A stretch of DNA of 64,000 bases from Stercorarius parasiticus (lineage: Eukaryota > Chordata > Aves > Charadriiformes > Stercorariidae), in contig VWZL01000359.1 in NCBI GenBank assembly GCA_013396915.1, positions 178,481 through 242,480 on the forward strand, given 5' to 3'. This document shows, in pieces, positions 1 through 10,377 of this stretch. How positions within the stretch are numbered: the first letter of the stretch is position 1; each line of letters opens with the position of its first letter. The notes under the pieces were generated by a model. The model saw only the letters and a program-made list of their open reading frames with translations. It searched no databases and was not told where the DNA came from. The position numbers and the translations under genes were made by a program.

Positions 1-579
1 GACTGGACCCAGTACTGACCCCTGGGGAACACCACTCATCACTGACCTCCAACTGGACTCTGTGCCCCTAATCATGACCCTCTGAGCTGTCTTTCAGCCA
101 GTTATCTATCCACCTTACTGTCCATTCATCTAACCCACTCTTCCTAAGCTTCCCTATGAGGGTGCTGTGGGACATCGTGTCGAAAGCCTTGCTTAAGTCA
201 AGGTAGACCACATCTACCACCCTCCCCTCGTCTATCCATCCAGTCACGCCATCATAGAAGGCTATCAGATTAGTCAGACATGATTTCCCCTTGGTGAATC
301 CATGTTGAGTACTTCTGATAGCTTTCTTTTCCTCCACATGCCTTGAGACGACGCCCAGAATGAGCTGTTCCATCATCTTTCCAGGGATGGAGGTGAGGCT
401 GACCAGCCTGAAGTTCCCCGGCTCCTCCTTCTTGCCTTTTTTGAAGACTGGAGTGACACTGGCTTTCCTCCAGTCCTCAGGCACCTCTCCTGTTCTCCAG
501 GACCTTNGATGGAGAACAGCCCAGCAATGACTTCTGCCAGCTCCTTCAGCACTCTTGGGTGCATCCCATCGGGGCCCAT
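1..579 (-). pseudogene. Broken CR1 ORF2 reverse-transcriptase fragment
   Basis: Remnant of the CR1 ORF2 protein, whose reverse transcriptase copies the element RNA into DNA at a nicked target. The longest open piece is 138 codons (68-484), with residues 1-40 carrying WRKASVTPVFKKGKK and SLTSIPGK, residues 60-72 QHGFTKGKSCL, and residues 92-103 VVYLDLSKAFDT. The first D of LDLSKAFD is the motif A catalytic aspartate. The upstream piece GPDGMHPRVLKELAEVIAGLFSI (given here only as its ends GPDGMHP and GLFSI) lies at 507-579 in another frame. The finger/palm motif SGVPQGSVLGP occurs at 1-45 in a further frame, after a shift near 68-90. The motif C box with two aspartates would lie beyond the left edge. 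There is no intact start and no endonuclease domain in view, so the fragment cannot be functional. Confidence 0.93.
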
Positions 580-708
580 GGATTTGTGAATATCTAATTG
601 ACCTAATTATCCCTCACTCTATCCTCCTCAACCCAGGGGAAGTCTTCCTCTTTCCCTGTTACTTTCCCCAAAGCCTGGGACTCCTAAGGGCTGGGCCGAG
701 CGGTAATC
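1..708 (-). mobile_element. CR1 LINE fragment, ORF2 reverse-transcriptase region, 3' end outside window
   Basis: Minus-strand piece of a CR1 non-LTR retrotransposon. It covers the central part of ORF2 and runs off the left edge, so the 3' UTR and tail repeat are not visible. The sense reading gives the family's typical peptides: GPDGMHPRVLKELA near 540-579, then TPVFKKGKK, SLTSIPGK, QHGFTKGKSCLTNL, LDLSKAFD, and finally SGVPQGSVLGP at the window edge. The match fades near 705-710, where an oppositely oriented CR1 begins. At least two frame breaks are present, near the N at 507 and near 68-90. This is a dead copy, and its internal position within ORF2 shows that the element continues to the left. 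CR1 identity is recalled family knowledge; the motifs are directly visible. Confidence 0.95.
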
Positions 709-1235
709 CTTTCCCTCTGCTCTGCCCTGGGGAAATGCTGGGTCCAGCCCTGGGCTCCCCAGTAAAAGAGAGATATGGACATACATATCAGGTCTGGAAA
801 AGAGCCATGAAGATGGTTCTGGCACATCTCTCATATGAGGAGAGGCTGAGAAAGCCAGGACTGTTTAGGCTCGAGAAGAGAAGGCTCAAGGGAATCTTAT
901 CAATGTTTATGAACATCTTCTGTGGGGTAGTAAAGACGACAGAACCAAACTCTTCTCAGCAGTGCCCAGAGAAAAAAACAAGGGGCAATGGGCACAAATT
1001 GAAACATGGGAAATTCCGTTTAAACATATGAAAAAAATTCTTCACTGTGAGGTTGATGAAACAGTGGCACAGGTTACCTAGAGGGATTGGTGAGTCTCCA
1101 TCCCTGGAGATATTCAAACCCCAATTGGACATGGCACTCGGCAACCAACTCTAGCTGTTCCTGCTCTGAGCAGGGTTTAGACTACACGATCTCCAGAGGT
1201 CCCTTTCTGCCTCAAATATTATGTGATTCTGTGAT
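709..1235 (+). mobile_element. CR1 LINE 3' end, subfamily with TGTGATTC-type tail
   Basis: Plus-strand, 5'-truncated CR1 copy of about 527 bp. It begins around CTCTGCTCTGCCCTGG (712-727), where it meets the opposite-strand copy to its left. It holds the ORF2 C-terminal region (EERLRKPGLFRLEKRRLKG), the RGNGHKLKHGKFRLNI stretch and then the 3' UTR. It finishes with TATGTGATTCTGTGAT. This tail differs from the ATTCTATG tails elsewhere in the window, so it belongs to a different and visibly more diverged subfamily. Substitutions and small indels are frequent, which suggests age. Confidence 0.9.
725..1031 (+). pseudogene. Degraded CR1 ORF2 C-terminal fragment
   Basis: C-terminal part of the CR1 ORF2 protein, downstream of the polymerase active site. 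The open frame ends at a stop at 1029-1031. Recognisable peptides are [32 protein letters not shown] and GNGHKLKHGKFRLNI. The stop falls before the normal FTVR..RHWNRLP segment: the sequence continues after 1031 in line with the family DNA (TTCTTCACTGTGAGG), so a premature stop has arisen. The open frame extends upstream to 555 only by chance, reading through the antisense neighbour. Confidence 0.8.
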
Positions 1236-4200
1236 ATTTACGTAAAAGCCTTGCTGACATTTGATGTTCAGGGATGTGAGACTGAAAAGCGGTGAAAAAA
1301 ATCTTAGCTAGATTTTCCATAAAGAAAAATGCAGTGTAATGCTATTAATTTAAAACCACCGGAACAGTAGCACAGCATGTCTAACATACACAGCACTCAC
1401 ATGGTCTGTCTGATTCATTCCAAAGTATTCGTGTAGAAGGCAGATCCAAGTTGTTCTCCATGGTTTGCATGGGGAAAGAAAGTCTTCATTCTTGGGGAAC
1501 TGAAAGTTGGCTATAGTCTCTGCTATTTATTAGGTCTTTTCCTATAAAGCCACGCTGTGTCCTGCTTATAAAATACAGCATTTTAGTGTTCTGCAGAAGA
1601 GCAGACTGCTTCTGCATCATTTAGTCTTACAATCTCTATGCATTTTAAACCATAGCTGTAGCCTAATTTAGGCAGTTTTCTTATGAAATATAACAGTGTT
1701 TAAAAGCTGAGGGTACTGATGAAACTGCTTTGGAGTTTTTGCTTGTCATTTTTTTTTGTTGCTTTATTTTGATGCTTTTACTTTTCATCTTTCTCTGTCT
1801 CCCACTGCAATAAGCAGACTTGTCATTCTTAAGAACTCTGTGGTAGTGCTACATTAGCTGAAAAAGGATGAAGGGCAGAAATGAGGCAGAAAAATAAAGG
1901 GAAGTTGCAAAGGATGGGAGAAGAGGAAAGCAGAGGAAGTCTGGTGAGAGCTGTGGGATTTGCTATGTGAAGTAACCGAAATCTTCAAAAATAAGGGGTG
2001 GAATTAATTCCACCTAACTTCAGATGTTCTCAGCTTCAATATCTCACTTTCCTGGATTGCCTTAATAGTGGAGAAAGATAAGCTCTTGTACAGTGTCATT
2101 AACCTGGGCTGTTTTAATTGTCTGCTTGGAGGTGGGATGACTTGTGCCCTAGAAATGCCTCTTTCTCACTACTGACAATGCAAGACCTAGAGGATGAGCT
2201 TAAATGGAAGTGTGTGCCTTTACTGAATCAACCTAAATTCTCTAGCACTATTTTGAACACTTAAAGTGAAGAAAAGGAAGGCAAACAGCAGTAGTTGGAG
2301 CAGCTCGTACCTGCCAAAGATGGTGGTCTCCCAGAGCACCTGGAACACAAATTGCCCAGTATATTTATTTTGCATCCTTAGTGCTGTTTTTCCTTTCTGT
2401 TTTCCACAGTGGTGTCGGGGTCTGAAATGCACAGGGCGAACATAGGGTCTGGTTGTTTGGCTGGGGTGTGGGGCTGTAAGGATGACATCTCCTCCCGAGG
2501 TCGCCTGGCTGCCCTCAGTGGCCACCTGGGTCCTTCCTTCCTCAGATGCTCTGGAATTACTTGCTGAAACTTGATGGTGGCTGCAAAGTTCCAGGCGTGG
2601 GCAGACATACAAATCTTAATCAGATGTGTTGCTCCTTTCCATTAGCGCGGCTCTACTGTTTTGGGGCAGATGTGGTCCTTGTCCTCAGGATACCTTTTCT
2701 CATGAATTTGCTGTGCCAGGAAGCCACAGTCCTCAGTATTGTTGCAAATGCCGGAGCGACAAGAAAGATGGTCAAGATCCGTGAAATGTCTAGATGATAG
2801 CCTACAGCTGCTAAAGTGGGTATGCGTCCCTTGGGAGCTCAAATCTGCAGTGAGCTAGAAATACCTGGCTATATAGCAGCATTTAAGCACGGAGGATTCA
2901 TCCAAACAAGGTGCTATACAGATGAAGAAGTAATCTGATGTGTGAAGAGAGAAAAGACAGAAAGCAGACTTGTTAATCCAAATGTGCGTGTGTTACAAAC
3001 AACTTCTTGAAAGAAACATCGCTTTGGAATATTTTTTTTTTTTTCAGATCCAGAGGAATAACTAATAGTGGATAAAATAACAAGGAAATCAGAAGTGGTG
3101 AAAAGTGGCTTTCTGCAAAATCCCTAAGGGGATTCTGAAAGAAACTTTCCCATTGTGTCCCAAGTACCAATTCCCTGATTACTTCTTAATAGCTGATCAG
3201 CCAGTCATGAATTCACTGCTAATGCACAATGAAAAATAATTTGATTTCAACATAAATAGTTTATAACCACCAGCCATCACTGGCAATACAGATGTGGTTA
3301 AAAATTATTCCTACCTTCAGTTTAGGAAGGGACAGACATAATGAAATTAATTCTGTAAAAATGAGATGTCCTCTATAAATTCAGGATTATCTAAATGAAT
3401 TTTATGACAAGTCTTTAGTATATTTCAGAATTCATAAAGTTCTAGAGAAGTTTTGTTAGTTTTCAATCTATTAACCTGTTTATGAAGTAAATTGTACCAC
3501 AGAGTTCTTGTGATTTCTCTACTTAATCAGTGTTATACTTAGGTTAACATATTATTTTTAAATTATCTGTAGCTATCCAAGCAGTGCATTTCAAATATCA
3601 ATTTATTAGGTACTATAAAATACTAATATAAACATTTACTACTATAAACTACTGCATTTTATCATGCTACATAACAGTAAAACCTTTTTTTTACATTGTT
3701 CCATATTAGATTTTCAGACATCAGTATCTGCATTAGAACATCACAGTATACTGTACATGTTACAGAGCACTTTATAACATTAAAGTGGAATTATTTGTAT
3801 TAGACTGATAGTAATACAATAATTGAGTCATTTGTAAATGGGATATAAATTCATAGGCATGCTCCAAATATTTACGAATGCCTAGCATGCTCAAAGCTCT
3901 ATTTTTTTTCTAAATGGTAAAACATGAGTTGATGAAATACTGCTTTGCAAATACACGCTCTTGACATTCAGTGAACTGGAGGAATCCTGCTTCATTAAAT
4001 TGAGTCTGCTATTGCTTACTCCAAAAATATCTAGATCTACAGCTATTCCTCCCAAATCCCAGGAGGCAGACGGCGGTAGCCAGACACCTGGATGCTTTTC
4101 AGTCTCATTGGATCTCATTAGCTGCTAAGCGCAGCAGCCACACTTCTGTTCCTTTTGCCCACGTTCCTGCACCGAAATAACCAGTCTGACCCCAGCCCTG

Positions 4201-7200
4201 CTGGCTACTTTTCCAGGGCCAAAATGGGCAATACTGATGTGTTGTCACTCCGAACTCAGCATACGGTCGTAGTCTTGCCTTGCTCTTCGGTCTGGTGTGT
4301 CACTCCATACCTGGTTCCAAACACAGTTTTAGTCTTCAGTTCCTGTAATCAGTAACTGTGATTGATAATTGTTATGTAAGATCAGACTGCCTCATTAGTG
4401 TTGCCCATATTTTTGTTTTCTTATTTCTACCAATGAACTGAAAACATCTGCTAGGTGGTGGCTGGGAAGACAGGTACAGCAAAATGCACCTGCAGGGACC
4501 TGAGGGTTCTGTAAGGAAAGATGTAAAGTTTTACAAATCATTAAAACAAAAACTATTTCCTATTTGAACATTGGTACCTTAATAAAAGGCACCTTAGACG
4601 TAACTAAGATGGGAGAACAGCTTCTCAGGAAATAAAAATGTGTGTGACCTCCTGAATTTTAATTCACTGGCTGCAGCTAATTAACTTCTTGCAAAGTCTA
4701 TGTGTATAAATATGTTCTTTACTCTCAGTAGATTACTTATCGCTGTTTATATTTTTTCTTTTTTTTTTGCCTTCAGAGTGTTCTGGAAAAAAAAATGAAG
4801 CATGGGCAGTGATAGGTGATTGTGAGCCTAATCTTCTTGGTGCATTACTTGGCAATTAAAACAATAAAGCTGGCTCTTAGACTGTAAAATGTTCACTTGT
4901 TGCTTTGGGATTGGAGGGACACTGGCTGAAGTGTTGGGACAGGTGACTGCACACTCCAGGGAATCTGTGGAAAGAGCAGATATTGAAAGTCCTGCTTAGC
5001 CATTTGAAGAGGATTAAAAATCCTCCAGGATTAAGGCTCGTCCATGGGTTTGGGAGCTCAGGGTGGCACTCTTCCACTTAGGCAACGGACTCTTACTGAG
5101 ACAGGTACACACATGTGGCGCAGGTGACAGGAGACCAATAATTTTAAAAGGGAGCTTAACCTTTGCTTCATCAGAGGTTCAGGGCAGGCAGGAAGTAGTG
5201 CATGGATCAGCAAAGGATAGAGTTTCACATCATTGCTCTGGTCTTTAGAAGCATTCCTGCATAGATCCTGGACTGAACAGTTCAGCATCTTTCAGATTTG
5301 CTCCCTGCTTTGATTTTTCATCCTTTGATTATTTCATTCTGTTAGTGTGCATCCATCAGTGGCACATCTGTATGCAGCCTTTGTTTAATGGGATTATTGC
5401 CCTGGAACAGTATAATTGAAGTTCTTTTCTCCCTTAGTATGAGCATGTGTATTTTCTCTGCCTCCTCTGCATCAGTTATGTTTTATGTGAGTATACAACC
5501 ATTAAGTGGGTCACTCAGAGCAGGAACGCACCGCACCTTACTAAGTAATGGCATGTCATCAGCCACACTTATCGTCCCTCCCAGTTCTCTCCCACATTGG
5601 CTGTTTTGATGCATTTGCCTTCATGGGTAAGAGATAGCACTTACTACTGTGCTCCAACATTCCTGTCTACCAGGAGACATTATATATTACTCTGTGTTAT
5701 TTCTTATCTTGACAGATTGGTTTCTTCCTGTTGGAAACAGAAATTTCTGCCTGCAGCCCTGTGAACTGGAGCTTGACACTGCTTCTCGTTCTGTTCCCTC
5801 CTCCTTTCCATGGGAGCCTGGTGTGTTTCAGAAGTTCCTTATCACAACCAGTGGCTACTAATGGCCACTGTGTAATTTTAGGGGAAAATCTTAGGTTTGC
5901 AGGTTGTGTATCCCTTTCTTAACTTCATGATTATGGCTTTTGGAACATTTTTCAAGGCTCTAGGCCTTGCATTTAATCTGTACTTTGCATTCAGAATAAT
6001 CCCTGTCAAGCACAGGTGGCATTTTGAAGGTGCCATAAATGAAATGTACGGTGGTGAAAAATAAACAACAAGGCAAACTCTAATTTAAGGTACCTCCAGT
6101 AAAGCCCCAAAGACATTTTGGGTAGGAAGAATGTAATGTTGGTAGGGTTTTCTAAAGGGAATGGATGAGGTAGCTGTAAAAATGAGACTACCTACTTGTT
6201 CTTGCTCTTCCTTTGCTCTATCATTCCTTATCGTGACCTTAACCAACAACAGATCGCTCTCGGTGCAGGTTTTTCTGTTACCGGCAGAGTCATTCTGAGA
6301 GGTAGGAGCTCCCCTATGCAGCACAGTCATTTCGTTAAGACAGCACCCAGCCCAGAGCCCTCAGCAGAGGAAGACCATAAAGGGCATCTGCCTGAGCATC
6401 TAGCAAGGATTTCCTGGATTACAGCTCAAGCTGACTTTACATCAAAGATGAAGATAGCAGATGAGCCTAGAGAGTAAGATTTTTCTCTGTTTGTGGTAGA
6501 TCTTACTAGAGGCCATGCAAGCGTTATAAAGGGCCTAACCAGGTAGGATTGCTCAGCCTGAAGGAAGAAGAAAGCCATGTACAGGGAACATGTAGTCACC
6601 TCTCTTTGATGACCCGCATATTTCATGGATAAAGTCATGTACAGAATAAAGATGGTCTCAGGTCCCTAAGTTAATGAACTTCATGGAACTTCAAAGGAGA
6701 AGCACGGGTTGCAGGAAAACTGGGGAAACTCAGGCAGGATTTTAATGGCCAGGCACCTACTTGCAGTCATAGTACCATCAAACATAATTCTGTTTATTAA
6801 AGGATGGTCAGGCCTTACAAGCAGAAAAAACTGAAGTTTTCGGTTAGCCCATGGTGTAAAAAGGACCAAAAAGAGACAAAATTATTGTGGGTAAGAAATT
6901 TCTGACTCTGCTGACTTCATCAATGCGCTCATTAGCACCTTTTCAATTATTAATGGCTCTGGCTGCTGCAGTTATTACTGATCCATATTAATCCTCCAAG
7001 GAACAGGAGATGACAACACAGAGGCATGATGACCTTGTCTTCCCATATGCTGTGGCTGGTCAGGAATTTTCCAGTGAAACAGCTGTTCACTGGAAAATGT
7101 GAATTCTCCAAAATCTTTCTTTTGATTGGTAATATACATATTTCATTGATTTCTGTTGAGAAAGTCTTTTTGGATCTAACATGGCCTTCCTATAGCTGAA

Positions 7201-7557
7201 ATTCATAAGGAGGGTTTGCCTTGAGGAAATGAGATAAACAGGTCCTCTTTCTTCATGCTAATTCATAGAAAGTGGAAGAGAGGAGACTGAGGAACACCTA
7301 GCACAGACTGCATTCTGGGCTGACCCAGCTTCAATACCAGTTTTGCCAATGCTGGCCTCACACAATGAAAACAGAAAGATCCCATCTTCATGAGAATATA
7401 AAAATTCATGGGATAAGGAAGACATTTATTATTCTTCTGCAATGGGAGCTAAAAAAGAGTGGCAGATAAAGACAATAACCCCAAACCTTAACAAAACAAT
7501 AGGGAAGTGCTATCAGATTTTATCATATTTTTCTCATGAGTGTTTCACACATTCTGT
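1236..7557. other. AT-rich single-copy DNA without recognisable gene
   Basis: I see no exon chain, RNA gene or young repeat here. The stretch 3180-3900 is especially AT-rich. A long pyrimidine tract ending in TTCAG at 4745-4778 resembles a splice acceptor but leads into only about 40 open bases. Homopolymer T runs occur near 3030 and 4750. All reading frames are short and unlike any family I recognise. A perfect hairpin at 7066-7098 is listed separately, and 6900-6990 has the look of conserved non-coding DNA. Confidence 0.6.
7066..7098. repeat. Perfect 13-bp inverted repeat with 7-nt loop
   Basis: The left arm ATTTTCCAGTGAA (7066-7078) is the exact reverse complement of the right arm TTCACTGGAAAAT (7086-7098). 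The 7-nt spacer ACAGCTG contains the palindromic E-box CAGCTG, so apart from one extra A the whole 33 bp is nearly a continuous palindrome. The stem is too short for a microRNA precursor. It could be a local palindromic mutation product or a protein-binding site. Confidence 0.9.
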
Positions 7558-7870
7558 AAGAGTCACAGCTGGATGAGAAGGAAACTTCAGAGGTCAAACT
7601 TCAGACACTATCAGTTCAACAAAATATTGAATTAAGTCTATTTTATTCTGAAAGCAATAGACTATTCTTTTTAAGATACTTTAAAATATCTCTTTGCCAT
7701 CTGGTTCAACGTTTTCTTCCCAAAGTCCCACCAAAGCTCTAGTAAACCTAGGAGCAATACATCGTTCTCCTGTGTGCACTGAAATGCTTTACAGCATTTT
7801 AGCATAAAGAATTTTTGCCTTTCCTTTTCATTTTCCATACTTCTACCAAAGTCAGTGCTCTTTCTGCATC
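7558..7870 (-). mobile_element. Probable old, degraded CR1-like 3' end
   Basis: The left border GTAAGAGTCACAGCTGGATG, followed by AAGGAAACTTCAGAGGTCAA, resembles the reversed 3' end of old CR1 copies (…TCATAGA…AAGGGACCTTCAGAGGTCAT…). Further in, CATAAAGAATTTTTGCCTT (7803-7821) resembles the reversed AAGAATTTTTCCTTAT segment that precedes it in the family. Everything between is strongly diverged. The call rests on the order and spacing of these weak matches and could be wrong. Confidence 0.4.
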
Positions 7871-10148
7871 TTCAACAGGGCAATAGTTCTGTACAACAAA
7901 GAATTAGAAGTGATTGATTTTTATATTGAAATGTACACATTATCCAGCTGGGAAAGTCTGCTGGAAGGTAATGCACCCTCTAAGCCAACAGATCCAAGAA
8001 GATACTAACTCCAGCTTTGTTATCATCAATATTTTTACTCATGGTTGCATGTGAGATGAGCATTGGTCTTTGGTGGGTTCCAGAGGAGCAGAAGAGTTGT
8101 TCTTTCTGGTGTGAGATGCAAAGATCAGGAACAGCAACTAAATGGCCAATGTGTGAGTTACAAGGCCAAAGTGTAATGAGGCAAGAAAGTGCTAGGAAAG
8201 GAAGGTGAGTGGGCTATTAGACTGGCGAATGAGAAGAAAATAGAAGAACAGTCAGAATAGAAAATGAGTGAAAATAAAAAGAGAAAACTGTAATCTAGTT
8301 TTCTAGACTGAAAGATGTCAGACATCAATATTATCAATTATCATTATTATTACTATTATTATTGCTATTGTTTCTTTTTCCTTAGCAATAACAGTACTAA
8401 CAATAGTGTGAGGAGCTAGGACAAAAATCTCCTAAAAACTTGGAGAAGCCTCTAGAAGAAGAACAGAAGTCTGTCCAAGAGTTATCCATTCTGGTTGTTG
8501 GGTAAGATGTGTCACATTTTCAATTCAAAGATTAGGGGAAAACTAATATTTGTGCAGTGATGTTGGAGGCGGGTGTTATCTGAATGAAGCAGAACTAGAG
8601 CTGGGCAAATAAATGTGAGAATTTGAAAAAAAAAATCAAAAAATTCAAAAAAAACCCTGCTTTTTACACCTGCCCCCAACCTATCAGAATTAATAATTTC
8701 CACAGATTCTAAATAAAGACGAGGAAGGGGGACACTCCCTTTCCTCTTGCTAAGTAAACCTCTCCATGCAATTATAATCCCTCTAAAAGAGCCCTGCGGT
8801 TTATAGTTTTGGTGGGCCAGTCAACCTGGTTTACAACGGATCAAAACATTGTCATAAGCTAAAGTGCAGATGCTCTCACTAGCAGCTTCAAATTGGGCTG
8901 CTTAGAAATTACAACTGGCCACTGATCAGAGGCCCTAAAAAACTCATCGTTAATCTGCAAAAGTAAACTAGTTGCAACGTTGCTAAGACAAAAACACATT
9001 TTATATGAAGCTCCTTGAGGCTTTGCTACAGCAGGTACTCTCAGAGAGGGGAGACACCCAAGGTCTTTATTTTTCCTTGTGCAGGAGGGATGCTCAGCAT
9101 GGAAATGTTTTATCTGCATTCCCAACTCAACAGCAGAGGTCCTCAAGGGGGATGCTCACATCCCAAGACTCTCCCCCTGCTCCCCAGAGCTGCACGGTTC
9201 TTTGGGAAGGGGGTGTTCGCGGCCTGAAAAATCTCTCAGTCCAAAGCCACAGAGAAATCTGAGGGTCAGTCTGGAGTGAAACCCCACCCAGGGACATCAG
9301 GGAGACAGTGAAAGGATTGAGCTCAAGGCAAAAACGTAACTTGCTTTTTGCTTTTTGGGAGCAGGAGAAGATGAGTTGCCCCCATTTTGAATTTAGATAC
9401 TCTTCAGAATGTGTTTTTAATTGAATTTGATTTAAGCAGGGTTTAGAAAGTCAAGCTCCTTAATCCCTTAAATAACTCGGATTTGAATTAAATAGCTGAT
9501 GACAGGAACAAGGGTGGTAGGAAGGAAACACGATACCTACTTCTGCTCAGAGGAGCATCCTTTCATAGGAAGGATAAGGGAGTCAAAGTCCCTTTAAGAA
9601 TACTGTTGAACTTGTGGCAGCTTAGGAGAGGTAAAGAAAAAAAACCCAAAGAATAAGGATTTGCAACAGAGCTATGGAAGAAAAACATCGGGAGCAGCTG
9701 AAATAAAATGAGTGCTTAGTCCTTAAAGTCAGGATATCATCACACTGAGCAGGTACTTCCTCTTAACTCTCACAGGACACTGCTTTTGCTATTCACTCAT
9801 GTTTCTTCAATTCTCTTTTATTCCCAGTCAATGGAGTTGAATGAAGCTCTATTGCATGATTGGTCACAACTATGTTTTCTGAACGCTAAGTACCAGGAAA
9901 TTTCCTGGACTTCCAGGTTTTGTTTGTGTCCCTTTTTTCTACAGCTGCATATCCACATGGGAAAGCGCTTCCAGTGCTGGGATCCACATTGCAAGTGGCC
10001 TGTACAAGTGATCCTTCCTTATAAGAGAAAACTTTAGCAAGGTGAGTTGGTTTAGTAATAATTTTCTGGAGAAGCAACAAATAACCCTAAGCAACAGAGA
10101 TTTTAGCCTTTAATTCCTTTCAACCTCATAGTTTCTAATGTATTAATT
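7871..10148. other. Single-copy DNA without recognisable gene
   Basis: Apart from the ATT microsatellite near 8338 I see nothing identifiable. Overlapping short frames at 9005-9279 lie in a locally more GC-rich patch and match no family I know. Runs of A occur near 8628-8655 and 9638. Confidence 0.6.
8338..8369. repeat. ATT microsatellite, imperfect
   Basis: Imperfect run of ATT triplets with ACT and GCT interruptions, directly visible. Probably a length-variable locus of no functional meaning. Confidence 0.85.
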
Positions 10149-10377
10149 GAAAGAGAGAGAGAGAGAGGGAGAGAGAGGGAGGGAGAGAGAGGGAGAGAGA
10201 GGGGGAGAGAGAGAGAGAAAGAAAGAAAGAAAAGAAAGAAAGAAAAGAAAGAAAGAAAGAAAGAGAAAGAAAGATGGGTGAATGGAAGGAAGGAGAAAGA
10301 CAGGGGAAGAAAGACAGAAAGGGAGAGAGGAAGGAAGGGAGAGAGGAAGGAAGCAAGGAAAGAAGGGAGGAAAAGTG
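10149..10377. repeat. Long polypurine tract (GA / GAAA / GGAA simple repeat)
   Basis: About 229 bp consisting almost wholly of A and G on the plus strand. Bases 10149-10274 are uninterrupted purine (126 bp), first GA and GGGA units and then GAAA units. The remainder has GGAA/GGGA units with occasional T or C. The minus-strand frame across it (Ser/Leu/Pro/Phe repeats) is an artefact of the TC repeat. Mirror-symmetric purine tracts of this kind can form intramolecular triplexes and stall polymerases, which is general knowledge rather than something shown here. Confidence 0.97.

Noticed and set aside
555..1031. 158-codon plus-strand frame as a host gene
   Set aside because: Its first half is antisense CR1 and its second half sense CR1 of a different copy; a chance fusion.
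4740..4830. Pyrimidine tract plus CAG followed by a 40-base open segment and GGTGATT
   Set aside because: Acceptor is good but the segment is tiny, the donor is weak and no partner exon is recognisable.
9820..9860. AGTCAATGGAGTTGAATGAAGC as another copy of the palindromic amniote repeat
   Set aside because: Only about 15 bases resemble the core and the flanks do not follow the expected order.
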